A stretch of 64,000 nt of DNA, taken from NCBI GenBank assembly GCA_030247855.1, contig JAPDRN010000049.1, forward strand, positions 1-64,000, read 5' to 3'. Below, piece after piece: positions 27,001-35,234 of the stretch; the stretch's first letter is position 1, and each line of letters opens with the position of its first letter. This stretch comes from Knufia peltigerae. Its lineage: Eukaryota > Ascomycota > Eurotiomycetes > Chaetothyriales > Trichomeriaceae. The notes under the pieces were generated by a model. The model searched no databases, was not told where the DNA came from, and saw only the letters and a list, made by a program, of their open reading frames with translations. The position numbers and the translations under genes are program-made.

Positions 27001-29049
27001 GCGCACGGCTTCTGGATGGGCGATGCGTTCGCCTCCGGCGGTTCGGTTGGTTACGACCACAAGGGCATGGGCATCACCGCGCGCGGCGCATGGGAGTCGG
27101 TCAAGCGCCACTTCCGTGCACTGGGCCGTGACAGCCAGACCCAGGACTTCACCGCGGTCGGCGTCGGCGACATGTCCGGAGACGTGTTCGGCAACGGCAT
27201 GCTGCTGTCGCGTCACATCCGCCTGGTGGCCGCGTTCGATCACCGCCACATCTTCCTGGATCCGAACCCGGATGCAGCGACCACGTTCGTCGAACGTGAG
27301 CGTCTGTTCACCGTGCCGCGTTCGAGCTGGGCGGACTACGACGCCAAGTTGATCAGCAAGGGCGGCGGCGTGTATCCGCGCAGCCTGAAGTCGATCGAGA
27401 TCACCCCGCAGGTGCGTGAGGTGCTGGGCCTGGACGAGAGCGACAAGGCGCTGTCGCCGAACGATCTGATGAGCGCGATCCTGAAGGCGCCGGTGGACCT
27501 GCTGTGGAACGGCGGCATCGGTACCTACGTCAAGGCCGCCAGCGAGCAGCACAGTGATGTCGGCGACCGCGCCAACAACGCCCTGCGCGTGAATGGTGGC
27601 GAGCTGCGCTGCAAGGTGGTAGGCGAGGGCGGCAACCTGGGCATGACCCAGCTGGGCCGCATCGAAGCCGCCCAGGCGGGTGTGCTGCTCAACACCGACT
27701 TCATCGACAACTCGGCCGGTGTGGATACCTCCGACCATGAAGTCAACATCAAGATCCTGCTCAACGATGTGGTGCGGGCCAAGAAGCTGACCGTCGAGCA
27801 GCGCAACAAGCTGCTGGCGTCGATGACCGACGAAGTCGCTGCGCTGGTGCTCAACGACAACTACCGCCAGAACCAGGCCCTGAGCCTGATGGAGCGGATG
27901 GCGGTCAAGCGCCTGGGTTCCAAGCAGCACTTCATCCGTACCCTGGAACAGCAGGGCCTGCTGGATCGCCAGATCGAGTTCCTGCCGTCCGATGCCGAGC
28001 TGTCCCAGCGCAAGGCGCGCGGCCAGGGCCTGACCCGTCCGGAACTGTCGGTGCTGCTGTCCTACTCCAAGCTGGTGGCGTTCGCCCAGCTGCTGGATTC
28101 GGACATCCCGGAAGACCCGTACCTGTCCAAGGAACTGCAGCGCTACTTCCCGACCCCGCTGCAGAAGAAGTATGCCGACGCGATGGAGCGTCACCGCCTG
28201 AAGCGCGAAATCATCGCCACGGCCGTGACCAACCAGACCATCAACCGCATGGGCGCCACCTTCCTGATGCGCATGCAGGAAGACACCGGCCGTTCCATTG
28301 CCGAGGTCGCCAAGGCCTACACCATCAGCCGCGAAACGCTGGATGCACGTGCGCTGTGGGCGCAGATCGACGCCCTCGACGGCACTCTGCCGGAGTCGGT
28401 ACAGATCGATGCGCTGGAAGTGATCTGGAAGCTGCAGCGTTCGTTCGTACGCTGGCTGCTGTCGCGTCCGGGCCCGATGCCGGGCATCACCGAGGCGGTC
28501 AACCGCTACCAGGGTCCGTTCAATGACATCCGTGTTGCTTCGGGTGTGCTGCCCGATTCGCAGCGTCCGACCTACGAAGCCCTGGTGGCCGAGTGGAAGG
28601 AAAAGGGCCTGCCGTCGGCATTGGCACAGCAGCTGGCCGAACTGCACTTCCTGGAACCGGCATTCGACATCATCGAACTGGCCCGTACCCGCAAGCTGAA
28701 GCCGGTGGATGTCTCCAAGATCCACTTCCGCCTGGGCGACGCCCTGCAGCTGCCGTGGCTGTTCGAGCAGATCGACGCGCTGGAGGTCAACGGCCGCTGG
28801 CACGCGGTGGCACGTGGCGTGCTACGTGACGAACTGGCCGCACACCATCGCAGCCTGGCCGGCCAGGTGCTGGCCACCAAGGGCAGCACCGCTGAAGCCA
28901 AGGTGGCCGCGTGGATCGGTCGTGACGACAGCAGCCTGCGCTTTACCCTTGCGATGCTGGCGGAACTGGCCGAGCAGAAGACCCTGGACTACCCGACCGT
29001 CTCGGTCGCAGTCCAGCGCCTGGGTCAGCTGGCTGCCCATGGCGCGTAA
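24073..29049 (+). CDS. NAD-specific glutamate dehydrogenase, large 180-kDa class (GDH2)
   Basis: 1658 aa. Oxidatively deaminates glutamate to 2-oxoglutarate and ammonia with NAD+; the typical size of the L_180 class. The N-terminal half has regulatory, ACT-like segments (MPFLVDTVTMSLAEHG... near residue 125). The catalytic GDH domain spans roughly 790-1280, with GGLRWSDRREDFRTEVLGLVKAQ and the Lys-rich NTVIVPVGAKGGF region. The dinucleotide fold follows, with VGVGDMSGDVFGNG, FDHRHIFLDPNPD and ELRCKVVGEGGNLG. The C-terminal 350 residues are helical. ATG at 24073 gives the basic N-terminus MKPQKTAAKTVKNK. It stands alone, ends in a strong terminator, and diverges from the TetR operon. Confidence 0.96.
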   Translation: MKPQKTAAKTVKNKSKPVESEVAVTAGFSLEPVYTALRKRYPAAAQAEAVAFAADFYKRMEADEFPHHSAEEWAALAAETLEFARARKAGKANVRVFNPTAKANGWESPHTVLQIINDDMPFLVDTVTMSLAEHGVGVHVLGHPVLHFTRDKAGKLTKVGEGQLESVMLLEIDRQPAEAMAGIEQAINKALDEVRAIVRDWQPMQDKALALADDLGSRQLPVDAASRKEAQEFLRWAADNHFTFFGYREYRVEKQGKEEVLAPLNDTGLGLMRGKDKSAARPVKTLAAQGLNTTSGLKDALILTKTNARSRVHRAGYMDYIGVLEFDAKGKIIGEQRFLGLFTSSAYNRRPWEIPLVRQRYEYVMKQSGLAGSSHSGKALRHILETLPREELFQSSEDELFRTAMGVLGLQERVRSRLFLRRDKYSRFISALVYLPRERFNTDVRLRIEAMLKEALHGEYVDSSVVLGESPLAQVHLIVRPKPGEMLDVDTAELEQKLAQVLRNWQDDLREALVTRHGEAEGLRIAARIGKALPAGYIEDNSTAVAANDVSQLDALTGPDDLRLSLQAVPRESGDGLRLKLYRQLDDIPLSDALPMMENMGLRVIAERPYRLSVDNAPVYVQDFEVESTAGAIDAASVDEAFGETFARVWHGDAENDAFNRLVLAAGLHWRQVAMLRGYCKYLLQTGVPFSQAYVEGTFTRYPLLARLLVELFEARFDPATGHESKEDIAAGQAQLKAHLEVLAAGDEATLKVLKTVVDARKGDRDAQMQAAREALLKLMDRVSSLDEDRILRSFMGVIDATLRTSYYQTDANGQHGHVISFKFDSALVPDLPKPRPYREIFVYGPRVEGTHLRFGAVARGGLRWSDRREDFRTEVLGLVKAQMVKNTVIVPVGAKGGFFAKMPPVNGDRDAIFANGVACYKLFIQGLLDITDNIVNNKIVPPVDVVRHDMDDPYLVVAADKGTATFSDIANGLAIAHGFWMGDAFASGGSVGYDHKGMGITARGAWESVKRHFRALGRDSQTQDFTAVGVGDMSGDVFGNGMLLSRHIRLVAAFDHRHIFLDPNPDAATTFVERERLFTVPRSSWADYDAKLISKGGGVYPRSLKSIEITPQVREVLGLDESDKALSPNDLMSAILKAPVDLLWNGGIGTYVKAASEQHSDVGDRANNALRVNGGELRCKVVGEGGNLGMTQLGRIEAAQAGVLLNTDFIDNSAGVDTSDHEVNIKILLNDVVRAKKLTVEQRNKLLASMTDEVAALVLNDNYRQNQALSLMERMAVKRLGSKQHFIRTLEQQGLLDRQIEFLPSDAELSQRKARGQGLTRPELSVLLSYSKLVAFAQLLDSDIPEDPYLSKELQRYFPTPLQKKYADAMERHRLKREIIATAVTNQTINRMGATFLMRMQEDTGRSIAEVAKAYTISRETLDARALWAQIDALDGTLPESVQIDALEVIWKLQRSFVRWLLSRPGPMPGITEAVNRYQGPFNDIRVASGVLPDSQRPTYEALVAEWKEKGLPSALAQQLAELHFLEPAFDIIELARTRKLKPVDVSKIHFRLGDALQLPWLFEQIDALEVNGRWHAVARGVLRDELAAHHRSLAGQVLATKGSTAEAKVAAWIGRDDSSLRFTLAMLAELAEQKTLDYPTVSVAVQRLGQLAAHGA

Positions 29050-29054
29050 GTGAA

Positions 29055-29077
29055 GTAGTGCCAGGCCATGCCTGGCA
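29055..29077 (+). repeat. SMAG-type GTAG palindrome
   Basis: GTAG then TGCCAGG-CCATG-CCTGGCA (7-bp perfect stem). It sits 5 bases after the glutamate dehydrogenase stop and just before its terminator. Confidence 0.7.
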
Positions 29078-29090
29078 TGAGTAAAAAAAG

Positions 29091-29120
29091 AACGGCCCCG
29101 CGAAAGCGGGGCCGTTTTTT
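29091..29120 (+). terminator. Strong intrinsic terminator of the glutamate dehydrogenase gene
   Basis: Stem ACGGCCCCGC / GCGGGGCCGT with GAAA tetraloop followed by TTTTT. An upstream A run also makes it a usable terminator on the other strand. Confidence 0.93.
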
Positions 29121-29166
29121 GGTTTGGAGGGTATGCTCTTGCTGGCACACCCACCCGGATCCACCG

Positions 29167-29940
29167 ATGAGCGACACCCCCCGCATCGCTTTCCTGGCCA
29201 GTACCACCGAACCGGCGCAGATGGCCCGCGCAGCGATGGTCTCGCGCTATGGCGACCACGCGCCCGACCAGGCCGACGTGCTGTGTCCGCTCGGTGGCGA
29301 TGGCTTCATGCTGCAGACCTTGCATCGTCACGGACACCTGGGCAAACCGGTTTTCGGCATGAAGCTGGGCACGGTGGGTTTCCTGATGAACCAGTACCGT
29401 GGCGACGACGACGTGCACGCGCGTATCGCCCGTGCCGAGCCGGCCCACCTGCGACCGCTGGAGATGGTGGCGCTGACCGAATCGGGCACCACCACCGGGT
29501 CGCTGGCCTACAACGACGTCTCGCTGCTGCGCCAGACCCGGCAGGCGGCGCATATCGGCATCGACCTCAATGGCCAGGAGCGGGTGGGCGAACTGATCGG
29601 TGATGGTGTGCTGGTGGCCACACCGGCAGGAAGCACCGCCTACAACTACTCGGCGCATGGACCGGTGCTGCCGCTGGGCTCGCACACCATCGCCCTGACG
29701 CCGCTGGCCCCGTATCGCCCGCGGCGCTGGCGCGGCGCCATCCTCAAGGCCGACACCGAAGTGCGCTTCCGCGTGCTCGATCCCTACAAGCGTCCGGTCA
29801 GCGTCACCGCCGATTCGCACGAGACCCGCGATGTGGTCGAAGTGACGATCCGTGAGTCGCGCGAGCACCGGGTGACCCTGCTGTTCGACCCGGAGCACAA
29901 CCTGGAAGACCGGATCCTGAGCGAACAGTTCGTTTTTTGA
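29167..29940 (+). CDS. nadK: NAD kinase
   Basis: 257 aa. Phosphorylates NAD to NADP; cytosolic. Family motifs: CPLGGDGFMLQTLH (GGDG near residue 42), the NDVSLLR block, and DGVLVATPAGSTAYNYSAHGPVLP. The ATG at 29167 is taken because it gives the expected N-terminus just before IAFLAST; an in-frame upstream start would run through the terminator. Shorter than E. coli NadK (292) but normal for this lineage. The 5'-nucleotidase gene follows after 46 bp. Confidence 0.94.
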   Translation: MSDTPRIAFLASTTEPAQMARAAMVSRYGDHAPDQADVLCPLGGDGFMLQTLHRHGHLGKPVFGMKLGTVGFLMNQYRGDDDVHARIARAEPAHLRPLEMVALTESGTTTGSLAYNDVSLLRQTRQAAHIGIDLNGQERVGELIGDGVLVATPAGSTAYNYSAHGPVLPLGSHTIALTPLAPYRPRRWRGAILKADTEVRFRVLDPYKRPVSVTADSHETRDVVEVTIRESREHRVTLLFDPEHNLEDRILSEQFVF

Positions 29941-29986
29941 CGACAATAGGCGGCCGGCACTGCCGACCGCTTGAAGGACCCCACCG

Positions 29987-30931
29987 ATGGGCGACAATTC
30001 CCCCCGTTTGCTGACCGTCGCGGTGACCTCGCGTGCGCTGTTCGACCTGGAAGAAAGCCATGCGCTGTTCGAGAGCGATGGCGTGGCCGCCTATGCCGAG
30101 TACCAGCGCCAGCACGAGGACGACATCCTCGGGCCGGGCGTGGCCTTCCCGGTGGTGCGCAAGCTGCTGGCGCTGAACCAGGGCGCGAGCCCCGAGAACC
30201 CGCGCGTGGAAGTGATCCTGCTGTCGCGCAACTCGGCCGATACCGGCCTGCGCATCTTCAATTCCATCCAGCACTACGGGCTGGGCATCATCCGCGCGAC
30301 CTTCACCGCCGGTGAGCCGACCTGGCCGTACGTGAAGCCGTTCGGCACCGACCTGTTCCTGTCGGCCAATCCGGAATCGGTGCGCAGCGCGCTGCGCCAC
30401 GGCATCGCCGCGGCAACCATCCTGCCCAAGCCACCGGGCGAGACCGCTGCCGCTGCCGCCGACCAGATCGACATCACCCGCCCGGCCGGGCAGCTGCGCA
30501 TCGCCTTCGATGGTGATGCGGTGATTTTCGGCGATGAGAGCGAGCGCATCTCGCGCGAGCAGGGCGTGGAAGCCTTCGGCCGGCACGAACGCGAGCGTGC
30601 GCGCGAGCCACTCAGTGGCGGTCCGTTCCGTGGTTTCCTCTCTGCGCTGCACACCTTGCAGGAAGTATTCCCGGCTGGCGACAGCGCGCCCATCCGCACG
30701 GCGCTGGTGACCGCGCGTTCTGCGCCGGCGCATGAGCGGGTGATCCGAACCCTGCGCGAATGGGGCGTGCGCCTGGACGAGGCACTGTTCCTCGGTGGGC
30801 GACACAAGGGTCCGTTCCTGCAGGCGTTCGGTGCCGATATCTTCTTTGACGATTCGCAGCACAACATCGACAGTGCGCGTGAACACGTGGCCGCCGGCCA
30901 TGTGCCGCATGGGGTCGCCAACGAGGGCTGA
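29987..30931 (+). CDS. 5'-nucleotidase, cytosolic cN-I (NT5C1) type
   Basis: 314 aa. Predicted to remove the 5'-phosphate from nucleoside monophosphates. Matches the eukaryote-like cN-I family: LTVAVTSRALFDLEESH at the N-terminus, VEVILLSRNSADTGLRIFNSI, and a HAD-type core where AFDGDAVIFGDESE supplies the Asp-x-Asp pair; ALVTARSAPAHERVIRTL and FFDDSQHN carry the later HAD motifs. Its neighbour nadK also handles nucleotides. A SMAG cluster begins 16 bp after its stop. Confidence 0.88.
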   Translation: MGDNSPRLLTVAVTSRALFDLEESHALFESDGVAAYAEYQRQHEDDILGPGVAFPVVRKLLALNQGASPENPRVEVILLSRNSADTGLRIFNSIQHYGLGIIRATFTAGEPTWPYVKPFGTDLFLSANPESVRSALRHGIAAATILPKPPGETAAAAADQIDITRPAGQLRIAFDGDAVIFGDESERISREQGVEAFGRHERERAREPLSGGPFRGFLSALHTLQEVFPAGDSAPIRTALVTARSAPAHERVIRTLREWGVRLDEALFLGGRHKGPFLQAFGADIFFDDSQHNIDSAREHVAAGHVPHGVANEG

Positions 30932-30946
30932 AACCATGGCCGGTGG

Positions 30947-31079
30947 GTGCCAACCGTTGGTTGGCACTGCCATGTATCGGCGCCCACCAAGGTGGGCATC
31001 TACCAGAGCGCCATGCCCGGTAGTTGCCAACCTTGGTTGGCATCGCGGCGCAGCCGCGCCCACCAAGGTGGGGGTCTAC
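30947..31079. repeat. Cluster of four SMAG-type palindromes
   Basis: Units at 30947-30967 (GTGCCAACC-GTT-GGTTGGCAC), 30982-31003 (CCCACC-AA-GGTGGG then CTAC), 31020-31042 (GTAG then TGCCAACC-TT-GGTTGGCA) and 31058-31079 (CCCACC-AA-GGTGGG then CTAC). Orientation alternates. The cluster fills the gap between two convergent genes and ends about 10 bases before the stop of the DUF2939 gene. Confidence 0.85.
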
Positions 31080-31089
31080 CAGAGTGGGG

Positions 31090-31641
31090 CTACGGGCTTC
31101 CCGACATCCCCAGCTGCAGGTCCACCACCTTCCAGCGCAGGCCCTGCGGTTCCAGCACTACCTTCAACGGTTGCTGGCCTGGGCCGCGATCGACGTCGAC
31201 CACGAAGCGGTCCAGCGCTTCGAAGTGGTGTTCGGCATGCTTCAGCGGTCGTGCCGGTTCGGTCGTGCCGAAGGCATCGCCACCCTGCAGTTCATTGCGG
31301 CCGCGCTTCCATAGCACGTGGCCCTGCAGCATCGCGGCGATGCCGGTGGGGGTGACCATCGTTTCCACCGCGGCACCGCCCAACTGGTCGCCCAACCCAT
31401 ACAGCAGGGCGCCGAAGGGGCTGGCAGCCACCTCGGGGCCGGCCTGGCGCACCAGGTAATCATTGAGCTGGGCGCGCAGGCTGGTGCGTACGCGAGGGAA
31501 ATCCACGTAGCGTTCCAGGCGCGCGGTGTCGCGCTGTTCGATGGCCTTGGACAGGCCATGCACGGTCAGGTACGGGCCACCGAACCACCAGCCCGCCACC
31601 ACGGCGATCAGCAGAACGAGGATGCCAATGAGCTTCTTCAT
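31090..31641 (-). CDS. DUF2939 family protein
   Basis: 183 aa. An N-terminal hydrophobic segment (residues 3-22, LIGILVLLIAVVAGWWFGGP) acts as signal or anchor. The DUF2939 opening follows (PYLTVHGLSKAIEQRDTARLERYVDFPRVRTSLRAQL), then a long middle with GALLYGLGDQLGGAAVETMVTP, and a small beta-rich end (FVVDVDRGPGQQPLKVVLEPQGLRWKVVDLQL). Periplasm-facing; function unknown in the family. Downstream-most gene of the minus-strand run, 73 bp after the DUF2461 gene. Confidence 0.85.
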   Translation of the reverse strand: MKKLIGILVLLIAVVAGWWFGGPYLTVHGLSKAIEQRDTARLERYVDFPRVRTSLRAQLNDYLVRQAGPEVAASPFGALLYGLGDQLGGAAVETMVTPTGIAAMLQGHVLWKRGRNELQGGDAFGTTEPARPLKHAEHHFEALDRFVVDVDRGPGQQPLKVVLEPQGLRWKVVDLQLGMSGSP

Positions 31642-31714
31642 GGTGCACAGCCTGCCGCAAGTAGGGTTGCCGGTGGTGAACGATGGGTGATGCCTGTGAT
31701 GGCTCTGGCGGCGA

Positions 31715-32401
31715 TCAGAATTCCAGATCCAGTGCAGCGCACAGGTAGTCGACGAACGGGCCCAGCGCCGCCAGGTCCTTGCCGAGCGTGGACAGCAGGC
31801 GCGGGCCGGTCATCGTGGCATCGTCCAGCGAACGCCACATCACCCAGTTGCGGTGCTTGAGGTCATCGATGAACTCGAAGTCGGCCGGGAAGCCGCGCGG
31901 TGGGCGCACCAGTTTCTCGGTTTCCTCGAAGTCGAAACGCCTGCGCAGCGCCGGTGCATGCGCTGCTGCCTTCCAGCTGCCCGGGTTGTCGAGGATGAAG
32001 TGGCGGACGCGGCGCTGGGTTTCCGGCTCGGGATGCCACAGCCCGGCGCCGACGAAGCTTTCGCCCGGTTGCAGGTGCACGTAGAACGAGGGCGCGGCCA
32101 CTTCGCGGCGGCGCTCATGGAACAGGCGCGCGCCCTGCCAGATTTTGTACGGCGATTTATCGTTGGAAAAACGCGCGTCGCGGTGGATGCGGAACAATGA
32201 GCCGCCCACGCCACGGGTGTCTGCGCGGAAGTGTCCGCTCACCTCGGTCAGCGCCGGCTGCAGGTCACCCAGCAGGCGCAGGAACGGCTGCCGCACGTGG
32301 TCTTCGTACTGCTGGCGATGGTCGTTGAACCAGGTCTTGTCGTTGTGCAGCGCCAGGCTGCGCAGGAACTTGAAACTGGCATCGGAGAAATAGGTGCTCA
32401 C
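31715..32401 (-). CDS. DUF2461 family protein
   Basis: 228 aa. Starts GTG in a GTGA overlap with the stop of sbcB, so it is translated with it. Family motifs: FLRSLALHNDKTWFNDHRQQYEDHVR near residues 12-37, the KSPYKIWQGARLF segment and FYVHLQPGESFVGAGLWHPEP. DUF2461 proteins are widespread and uncharacterised. The coupling to exonuclease I gives a possible, untested link to nucleic-acid metabolism. Confidence 0.88.
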   Translation of the reverse strand: MSTYFSDASFKFLRSLALHNDKTWFNDHRQQYEDHVRQPFLRLLGDLQPALTEVSGHFRADTRGVGGSLFRIHRDARFSNDKSPYKIWQGARLFHERRREVAAPSFYVHLQPGESFVGAGLWHPEPETQRRVRHFILDNPGSWKAAAHAPALRRRFDFEETEKLVRPPRGFPADFEFIDDLKHRNWVMWRSLDDATMTGPRLLSTLGKDLAALGPFVDYLCAALDLEF

Positions 32402-33837
32402 AGGTCCTCCTGCAGGTGCTGGCCCCAGTCACGCAGCGATTGCAGCAGCGTGGCGCGGCGAACGTCGTCGGGTGCTTCGGCCGCCAGCGCATCCAACTGC
32501 TGCTGGTACTGGGCCAGGTTGAGTTCGCCCATGCCTTCCTCGCCAGACAGGCGCCGGCGGCGATAGGCATTCCAGCGCTCGCGTTCTTCCGGTGCGAGGC
32601 TGCCGGGATGATTGCGGGCGCGGTAGCGGAACAACAGCTCGGGCAGCCGCGGGTCGCGGAAGCGGCCTTCCAGTGCAGCCAACTGTTCCGGTGGCGTGGT
32701 CCGTGCCAATGCCAGCAGCGGCTTGTCGCCGGCACCGAGGAAGCCGTCGTACAGCGAAGCGTCCACGTCGGACACGCTCGCCGCGCGTGGCTGGTTGTAG
32801 ACCTGGCGCGCCTTTTCGGCCAGCTGCGGTGCGAACGCGCGCAATCGTTCGACCTTGGCTTCGATCGCTGCCACGTCCAGCCCGAGTCGTGCGTGGTCAT
32901 CGGCGCGCAGGTGGTTCCAGGCCACCAGCCCCGGCACCTTGTTCAGGTGCACTTCCTTCAACGGCACCCGGGCTACGCCTTCGGGCAGCTCGCTGGCACG
33001 CAGGTACAGACGCTGGGCGATCACCTCGGCAGGCAGTTCCAGCAGGTCGTCGATGTCACCGTCGAGGTCGAACACGATCACCCGGTTGTTGATGGTCGGA
33101 TGTACCGCCAGCGGCAGCACCGGCGCCGCGCACAGGCGGCTGGCCGGGTAACGCATCGAGATATGCAGCACCGGCTTCAATGCGGTGATGTCGAGCAGGC
33201 TGCCGACGAAACGCTTGTCGCGCAGCTTCAACGCGTAGTCCCACAACCGCGGCTGCGACTGCTTGAACAGGCGCGCCATGCCGATCGTCGCGCGCACGTC
33301 CGACAGTGCTTCGTGCGCATCGCCCTCGCGCACGCCATTGGCCTCAGCCAGGTGTTCGAGCCTGAACGACGTGGCGCCGTCCTCCCGCTTGGGCCAGTGG
33401 ATGCCCTCTGGTCGGATGGCATGCATCAGCCGCAGCATGTCCAGCAGGTCCCAGCGCGAATTGCCGTTGCGCCACTCGCGCTCGTACGGGTCGTGGAAGT
33501 TGCGGAACAGACCGTAGCGGATGAACTCGTCGTCGAAGCGCAGGGTGTTGTAGCCCAGCGCGCAGGTGCCGGGACGCGACAGCTGCTCGTTGATGCGATC
33601 GAATGCTTCAGCTTCGCTGATGCCTTCGGCCAGCGCCTGCTGCGGGGTGATGCCGGTGACCATCGTGGCCATCGGCGAGGGCAGCAGATCATCGGCAGGG
33701 CGAACGAAGAAGCTGGCCGGCGTGTCGATCTCGTTGAGATCGCTGTCGGTACGGATCGCCGCGTACTGGGCGATGCGGGTACGGCGCGGATCCTGACCGA
33801 AGGTTTCCAGGTCGTAGAACAGGAAGCTGTCGGCCAT
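32398..33837 (-). CDS. sbcB: Exodeoxyribonuclease I
   Basis: 479 aa, the normal length. Degrades single-stranded DNA 3' to 5' in recombination and mismatch repair. N-terminal DEDD exonuclease fold begins FLFYDLETFGQDP with metal-binding Asp9 and Glu11; further motifs are LGYNTLRFDDEFIRYGLFRNFHDPYEREW and GDAHEALSDVRATIGMARLF (DEDDh His and Asp region). SH3-like and C-terminal helical domains follow. Its ATG overlaps the kmo stop by one base (TGATG), an unusual pairing with a tryptophan-breakdown gene. Confidence 0.96.
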   Translation of the reverse strand: MADSFLFYDLETFGQDPRRTRIAQYAAIRTDSDLNEIDTPASFFVRPADDLLPSPMATMVTGITPQQALAEGISEAEAFDRINEQLSRPGTCALGYNTLRFDDEFIRYGLFRNFHDPYEREWRNGNSRWDLLDMLRLMHAIRPEGIHWPKREDGATSFRLEHLAEANGVREGDAHEALSDVRATIGMARLFKQSQPRLWDYALKLRDKRFVGSLLDITALKPVLHISMRYPASRLCAAPVLPLAVHPTINNRVIVFDLDGDIDDLLELPAEVIAQRLYLRASELPEGVARVPLKEVHLNKVPGLVAWNHLRADDHARLGLDVAAIEAKVERLRAFAPQLAEKARQVYNQPRAASVSDVDASLYDGFLGAGDKPLLALARTTPPEQLAALEGRFRDPRLPELLFRYRARNHPGSLAPEERERWNAYRRRRLSGEEGMGELNLAQYQQQLDALAAEAPDDVRRATLLQSLRDWGQHLQEDL

Positions 33838-35204
33838 CAGTGCGCGCCCTCCAGCACCGGCAGGCGCGAATGGATCTGCGCCTCCAGTGCATTCCAGTCG
33901 ATGGCGTCCAGGGTGTCGTGGCCAGCGGTGGCGGTGATCAGCATCTCGCGCTGGATGTCGGTGCGGCGCAGTGCCTCGGCATAGGGCGTGTGCAGGAAGG
34001 TCACCATCGTGTAGTGCGGGACGAAACGCGTCGGCCAGCGCCGCTGCAGTTCCTGTTCCAGCTCGCGCTGCAGCAGGAAGGCCGGATCGGCCACCCGGTC
34101 GCGCATCTCCAGATAATTCTCCAGCGCCATCTGCTGGATCGCACGCGCGTTCGGTTTGCGCTCGGCTTCGAACGCGGCGAAGGCGCTCTGCAGGTCATCC
34201 GCCGCCATCAGATGGCGGGCCAGTGCCACGCAGTCCTCGAACGCACAGTTCATGCCCTGGCCATGGAACGGCACCATCGCGTGCGCGGCATCGCCAATCA
34301 GCACGGCGCGGTCCTGCTGGTGCCAACGTTCCAGCGTGAGCGTGCCGAGCAGGCCCGGCGGATGCTGCTCCCAGTCCGCACGCAGGTTGGGGATCAGCGG
34401 CAGGGTATCGGCGAACTCGCGCGCGAACAGTGCTTCAGCCTGGACGCCAGTGTTGACCGTAGCGAAACTCGGATCGCCCTGGTTGGGCAGGAACAGGGTC
34501 ACGGTGAACGTGCCCTCGTGGTTGGGCAGGGCGATGCACATGTAGTGGCCGCGTGGCCAGATGTGCAGCGCATTGCGCTCGATGCGGAAGCCGCCATCGT
34601 CGGTGGGCGGGATCTCCAGTTCCTTGTAGGAATGGTCGAGGAAGGCAATGTCCTCGCCCAGCGGTTCGCGCCGGTTCATCGCCGCGCGCAGCGCCGAGCC
34701 GGCGCCATCGGCACCCACCAGCGTATCGAAGCGGATATCGTGCGGGCTGTCGTCACGATCATCGATGAAGCGCGCGTAGCCGGCATCGAAATCGACCGTA
34801 TGCAGGCGGCGGTGGAAATGCACGATGGCACCGGCCTGCTCGGCCAGTTCCAGCAGTGTGGTGTTGAGGTCGCTGCGATGGATCGACCAGATCACTTCGC
34901 CGTCGTCGCGACCGTAGCGCTGCAGCTGCGGCTCCCCCTCGCGTGGATGCACCATGCGTCCGCGCATCATCACCGCGCGCGCCATCACTTCGTCTTCCAC
35001 GCCGGCCTGGCGCAACGCGTTGCGTCCGCGCTCGGCCAGGGCCAGGTTGATCGAACGGCCGCTTTCATAATCGGCGATGCGCGGATCGCCACGGCGTTCG
35101 TACAGGGTGATGCGCCAGCCCTGCCGTGATAGCAGGATGGCCAGCAGGGATCCGGCCAGGCCGGCGCCGACTATGCTCAGCGAGCGGGATGCATGTGCGA
35201 TCAA
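33837..35204 (-). CDS. kmo: Kynurenine 3-monooxygenase
   Basis: 455 aa. FAD and NADPH-dependent hydroxylation of kynurenine to 3-hydroxykynurenine. FAD fold motif SIVGAGLAGSLLAILLSRQG at residues 10-29, RSINLALAERGRNALRQAG, the second FAD motif AVLIGDAAHAMVPFHGQGMNCAFEDC (near 305-330), and a hydrophobic C-terminal part. Next step enzymes kynureninase (30 bp upstream) and 3-hydroxyanthranilate dioxygenase are in the same run, giving the path from kynurenine to quinolinate precursor. The gene for tryptophan dioxygenase is not in the window. Confidence 0.95.
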   Translation of the reverse strand: MIAHASRSLSIVGAGLAGSLLAILLSRQGWRITLYERRGDPRIADYESGRSINLALAERGRNALRQAGVEDEVMARAVMMRGRMVHPREGEPQLQRYGRDDGEVIWSIHRSDLNTTLLELAEQAGAIVHFHRRLHTVDFDAGYARFIDDRDDSPHDIRFDTLVGADGAGSALRAAMNRREPLGEDIAFLDHSYKELEIPPTDDGGFRIERNALHIWPRGHYMCIALPNHEGTFTVTLFLPNQGDPSFATVNTGVQAEALFAREFADTLPLIPNLRADWEQHPPGLLGTLTLERWHQQDRAVLIGDAAHAMVPFHGQGMNCAFEDCVALARHLMAADDLQSAFAAFEAERKPNARAIQQMALENYLEMRDRVADPAFLLQRELEQELQRRWPTRFVPHYTMVTFLHTPYAEALRRTDIQREMLITATAGHDTLDAIDWNALEAQIHSRLPVLEGAH

Positions 35205-35234
35205 CGAACTGTCCAGCAGTAGGGGGAGGGCGGC

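Noticed and set aside
23965..28803. 1612-aa open frame antisense to glutamate dehydrogenase
   Set aside because: High-GC genomes leave the antisense frame open opposite well-biased codons. The translation is His/Gln/Arg/Ala-rich with no domain, and the sense gene is a clear GDH2.
30947..31079. CRISPR-like array from regularly spaced repeats
   Set aside because: Units are short palindromes with GTAG ends in alternating orientation, only four, with unequal spacing and no cas genes; they fit SMAG repeats.
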